64,000 nucleotides of DNA. It comes from Bacillus sp. T33-2 (GTDB lineage: Bacteria; Bacillota; Bacilli; Bacillales; Cytobacillaceae). Under the pieces are notes generated by a model. The model searched no databases. It was not told the origin of the DNA and saw only the letters and a list, made by a program, of their open reading frames with translations. The translations under genes and the position numbers were made by a program. The stretch spans positions 62,001 through 126,000 of the forward strand of contig NZ_PGVB01000013.1 of assembly GCF_002860205.1 (NCBI RefSeq), in the 5' to 3' direction. Shown piece after piece: positions 61,297 through 64,000 of the stretch. Every line of letters starts with the position of its first letter. Within the stretch, counting starts at the first letter, position 1.

Positions 61297-61965
61297 ATGG
61301 ATGGTTTGCAGAATTTCTTGGCTTTCCCGCTCAGTGAAATTCCGTATGTTGTGGTAACCCTGATGATTGCTTTTACGGTACACGAGTTCGCCCATGCGTT
61401 TGTCGCTTATAAATTCGGCGACCCTACTGCCCAGAAACAGGGAAGGCTTACACTCAACCCGGCTCGGCATCTGGATCCGATCGGAACGATCCTGATTTTC
61501 ATTGCAGGATTCGGCTGGGCACGTCCCGTCCCGGTGAACCGGTTTTTCTTCAAAAATCCGAGACTTGCCGGCATTCTTGTGTCTGTAGCCGGGCCACTCA
61601 GCAATTTCCTCATGGTCCTGTTAGCGTTTACCGTTGGTTATGCGCTCTCCGCGACAGGCGTTGGTGAAGGCAGCCCGGAATTCATCCTCGACTTTCTGGA
61701 TACATTTATTTGGCTTAATCTCGTATTGTTTGTGTTCAACCTGCTTCCGTTTCCGCCTCTGGATGGATACCGGGTCATTGAAGACCTCGCTCCCGCGCAT
61801 ATCAGGCCGCGGATGACTCAATGGGAAAATTATGGAGCATTGATTTTTTTGATCCTCGTGATCACGCCGCTCGATCAATACACGATCCATCCGATTTTCA
61901 ACCTTGTTCTCCCGGGGCTGTATAACGGACTGGCTGACTTCTTTTACAATTTGTTCATCGCTTAA
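61297..61965 (+). CDS. ywhC: Site-2 protease family membrane metalloprotease (YwhC)
   Basis: The 222-residue protein has a membrane-embedded zinc motif VHEFAHAFVAYKFGD near residue 28. The second ligand motif is NLLPFPPLDGYRVIE near residue 148. These are the two hallmarks of intramembrane S2P peptidases. It lacks a PDZ domain. Targets are unknown. It precedes ywhD by 14 bases and is likely cotranscribed with it. Confidence 0.9.
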   Translation: MDGLQNFLAFPLSEIPYVVVTLMIAFTVHEFAHAFVAYKFGDPTAQKQGRLTLNPARHLDPIGTILIFIAGFGWARPVPVNRFFFKNPRLAGILVSVAGPLSNFLMVLLAFTVGYALSATGVGEGSPEFILDFLDTFIWLNLVLFVFNLLPFPPLDGYRVIEDLAPAHIRPRMTQWENYGALIFLILVITPLDQYTIHPIFNLVLPGLYNGLADFFYNLFIA

Positions 61966-61979
61966 GGAGGTACGTTTCA

Positions 61980-62498
61980 ATGGAAGATAAAAAGAAAAAT
62001 GTTGGTTTTAACATCATTAAAAGCGATCCTACCGAGGGGCATGGCGGTTTTGGCGTCGGCGCGCTGAGCCTTGATAATGTATCGCCTGTAATCATTGATG
62101 TAGAAGCGGGCGAAGCAGCTGTCGATATAGGGGCGATGCATGCCAGAAGCGTAGTTGAAAAGGGAATCAAGTTCCTGAAGGTACGTGAAGAGGTACCTGA
62201 CGCCAAACCTTACTGGCTCGTTTGGGTAACAATCGACCGGAAGCAGGAAGGCCCGTATTATGCCGGAGTGACTGCCTGCGAAATGACAGTGAACCGGTCA
62301 ATCCGCCGTGGCTATAAATCACTTCCGGAGCATGTAAACCACCTGGATAAATCGATTAAACGCCATATTATTGTCAGCCATATGGATGATAAATCAAAAA
62401 CGGTGCTGGCGGACTTCCTCCGCAATCACGACCCCGGCATGTGGGAAAGGTCGGCCCAGCAGCTTAAAGATGGCTTGACGCCAGGGAAGGAATCATAA
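61980..62498 (+). CDS. ywhD: YwhD family protein
   Basis: The 172-residue protein starts MEDKKKNVGFNIIKSDPTEG and has the family segment VSPVIIDVEAGEAAVDIGAM near residue 38. It ends with a helical region. It matches YwhD over its length. The function is unknown. Its only clear context is the shared operon with ywhC and the convergent pbpG. Confidence 0.87.
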   Translation: MEDKKKNVGFNIIKSDPTEGHGGFGVGALSLDNVSPVIIDVEAGEAAVDIGAMHARSVVEKGIKFLKVREEVPDAKPYWLVWVTIDRKQEGPYYAGVTACEMTVNRSIRRGYKSLPEHVNHLDKSIKRHIIVSHMDDKSKTVLADFLRNHDPGMWERSAQQLKDGLTPGKES

Positions 62499-62528
62499 TA
62501 CCCCCCAGGTTAGCCTGGAACAAAAAGA

Positions 62529-62559
62529 CGGACCCCGGAGCTGCTGCTGCCGGGGTCCT
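62529..62559. terminator. Bidirectional terminator
   Basis: GGACCCCGG (62530-62538) and CCGGGGTCC (62550-62558) form the stem between convergent ywhD and pbpG. Confidence 0.75.
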
Positions 62560-62563
62560 GCAT

Positions 62564-64000
62564 TTATTCCTGCCATCTGAAAATGCGTTTGTACCATGGT
62601 GACTTTTGTTTTCGATCCTCTTTTTGTCCATCATGTTTATGGCCGCTTTGGTCAAGATGGTCGGTACATTGCTCAGTTGGTTCCGTGCCTTCCTTAAAAT
62701 AAGTCAGCCGTTTCACCGGGCATTGATCTGTTGCCAATTTGCCATTTTGGGGATCGATATAAACTCCGACCGTCCCTTTGGCAGCTTTAAACTTTTCGAC
62801 CGGCTCATCCTCCAAAGCTTTCTCCATAAAATGAATCCACACATTTTTGGCATATGTTTTTTCCAAAGTCAGTTCAATCGGTTTTCCTTTATCAAATCCG
62901 GTCCAGACGGCGGCAACGAGCTGTGGGGTGTAGCCGATCATCCAGCTGTCTGTCTCCGTCGTGCCCGATTTTCCTGCGTAAGGCCTCGACATATCGTCGA
63001 TCAGCGTGCTGCCAGTAACCGAAGTGTAGCCATTCAATTTATTGTCGAATACACCAGTAAGCATATGGGTCATTACTGATGCCAATTCCGGTTTCAACAC
63101 TTGTTGGTCAACCTTTTCATGCTCGTAGATTGTTTCCCCTTTATGGTTTTCAACCTTCTTGATCACGACCGGGGCAATCTTTTTCCCGCCGTTGGCCAGC
63201 ATGCTGTAGGCACCAGCCATGTCTATCACCCTGACCCCCGACGTGCCGAGGGCAAGGGAAGGAACAAGATCCTGTTTTGTGCTGATTCCAAATCCTTTAG
63301 CAGTGTCAATCAATGTTTTTTCTCCTAAAAACAGATGCGTTTTAACAGCATAGATGTTGTCGGAAAGGGCAAGCGCCTGGGCCATAGTGATTTCCCCGTC
63401 AGCGTATTTATTATTGAAATTATGGGGGGTATAGTCAGTCTGCCCATTGTCAAACCGGAAAGTAGTCAGCTTGCTTTTCATCGTCGTCGACGGAGTGAAC
63501 CCGTGCTCGAGTGCTGCATAATAAAGCAGCGGCTTCATTGTCGACCCGGGCTGGCGAACCGCCTGCACTGCCCGGTTAAACGGGCTTTTGCTGTAGTCCC
63601 TGCCGCCGACCATTGCTTTTACATACCCGGTTTTCGGATCCATTGCCACAAGGCTGGCCTGGATTTCGGATTCGTCAGAGATTAATGTTTTTACCGTGTC
63701 CTCTGCCTTTTGCTGCTGTTTTAAATCAAGGGTGGTGTAAATTCTCAAACCGCCCAATGAAAGCGTACGGTCGTCAAATTTCAGCTGTGATTTCAGTGCC
63801 CGCCGGACAGCGTCCTGAAAGTAGGGTGCTTCTTCCTCCCGGCCCGCTGGATGTTTTCCGGATAGTTTCAATGGTTTGGCAGAGGCCTGTCCAGCTTTGC
63901 TGCTGCTGATAAAACCATTTTTCTTCATTGCCTCGAGCACCATTTGCTGGCGCTCCTTCGCTTTTTCCATTGAAGCCAGCGGAGAATAAACCCCCGGCCC
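62564..64000 (-). CDS. pbpG: Class A penicillin-binding protein, transpeptidase part (PbpG/YwhE)
   Basis: The frame is open from the right edge at 64000 to the stop, about 478 residues. It begins in the last part of the glycosyltransferase domain (GPGVYSPLASMEKAKERQQM). A transpeptidase domain follows: SxxK motif in GSTMKPLLYYAALEHG near residue 150, an SDN-type motif (SDNIYAVK), and KSGTTETDS (KTG-like, here KSG). The C-terminal tail is short and charged. It crosslinks peptidoglycan at the membrane. In B. subtilis pbpG is expressed in the forespore and acts in spore-wall synthesis. The N-terminus lies outside the window. Confidence 0.92.
   Translation of the reverse strand, partial: GPGVYSPLASMEKAKERQQMVLEAMKKNGFISSSKAGQASAKPLKLSGKHPAGREEEAPYFQDAVRRALKSQLKFDDRTLSLGGLRIYTTLDLKQQQKAEDTVKTLISDESEIQASLVAMDPKTGYVKAMVGGRDYSKSPFNRAVQAVRQPGSTMKPLLYYAALEHGFTPSTTMKSKLTTFRFDNGQTDYTPHNFNNKYADGEITMAQALALSDNIYAVKTHLFLGEKTLIDTAKGFGISTKQDLVPSLALGTSGVRVIDMAGAYSMLANGGKKIAPVVIKKVENHKGETIYEHEKVDQQVLKPELASVMTHMLTGVFDNKLNGYTSVTGSTLIDDMSRPYAGKSGTTETDSWMIGYTPQLVAAVWTGFDKGKPIELTLEKTYAKNVWIHFMEKALEDEPVEKFKAAKGTVGVYIDPQNGKLATDQCPVKRLTYFKEGTEPTEQCTDHLDQSGHKHDGQKEDRKQKSPWYKRIFRWQE

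Overview
The window looks like a chromosomal segment of a spore-forming member of the Bacillaceae. The evidence is the conserved gene order ung, ywdI, ywdK, gerQ, hemQ, pta, lipL, rsfA, ywfO, ywgA, ywhB, ywhC, ywhD, pbpG (a Bacillus subtilis-like neighbourhood on the left side of the origin), the sporulation genes gerQ and rsfA, bacillithiol genes, CcpA-type cre sites, AGGAGG-type ribosome binding sites and a near-perfect ParB (parS) site. GC content was not computed. Nothing looks like a prophage, insertion sequence or conjugative element.

Layout. 1-1355: an SSS-family symporter cut by the left edge, and its DUF485 partner. 1681-3145: a polar amino-acid uptake pair without its ATPase. 3403-5523: a large secreted zinc protease. 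5572-7041: a small haem-copper-oxidase-like protein and a decayed phoD-type phosphatase. 7088-7461: an exact 52-bp tandem array of hairpin units. 7528-17233: a complete maltose-type disaccharide locus with an AraC regulator, binding protein, two permeases, two GH65 phosphorylases and beta-phosphoglucomutase. 17523-33000: mixed housekeeping and accessory genes, including redox enzymes, YbaK, a duplicated P-loop ATPase, a Gly-rich protein, MerR-linked and TetR-linked ABC exporters, a frameshifted alkD, a sugar dehydrogenase-like lipoprotein, a Crp/Fnr regulator and bshB2-yojF. 33209-38874: pdxK, then a two-component system beside a lantibiotic-immunity-type ABC transporter.

The highlight is 39364-51324, a one-strand formate respiration and molybdenum-cofactor cluster: fdhD, formate dehydrogenase alpha, beta and gamma, fdhE, mobA, moeA, a MoeA-periplasmic-binding-protein fusion, moaE, moaD and moeB. 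The alpha subunit is interrupted by an in-frame TGA at exactly the position where formate dehydrogenases carry selenocysteine or cysteine. A SECIS-like hairpin follows directly. I read it as one 994-residue selenoprotein that ordinary gene calling splits in two. The selenocysteine machinery (selA, selB, selC, selD) is not in this window.

51406-64000 is the conserved Bacillus backbone: a general-stress protein, ung, the ywd genes, gerQ, hemQ, pta, lipL, rsfA, ywfO, ywgA, ywhB, ywhC, ywhD and a class A penicillin-binding protein cut by the right edge. Dispersed hairpin elements of at least two families sit between genes. Regulatory sites that can be read directly include twin TetR operators flanking a promoter, a cre site at the activating distance from the pta promoter, an FNR-like site at -41.5 before fdhD, a MerR-type promoter, and sigma-B-like and sigma-F-like promoters.
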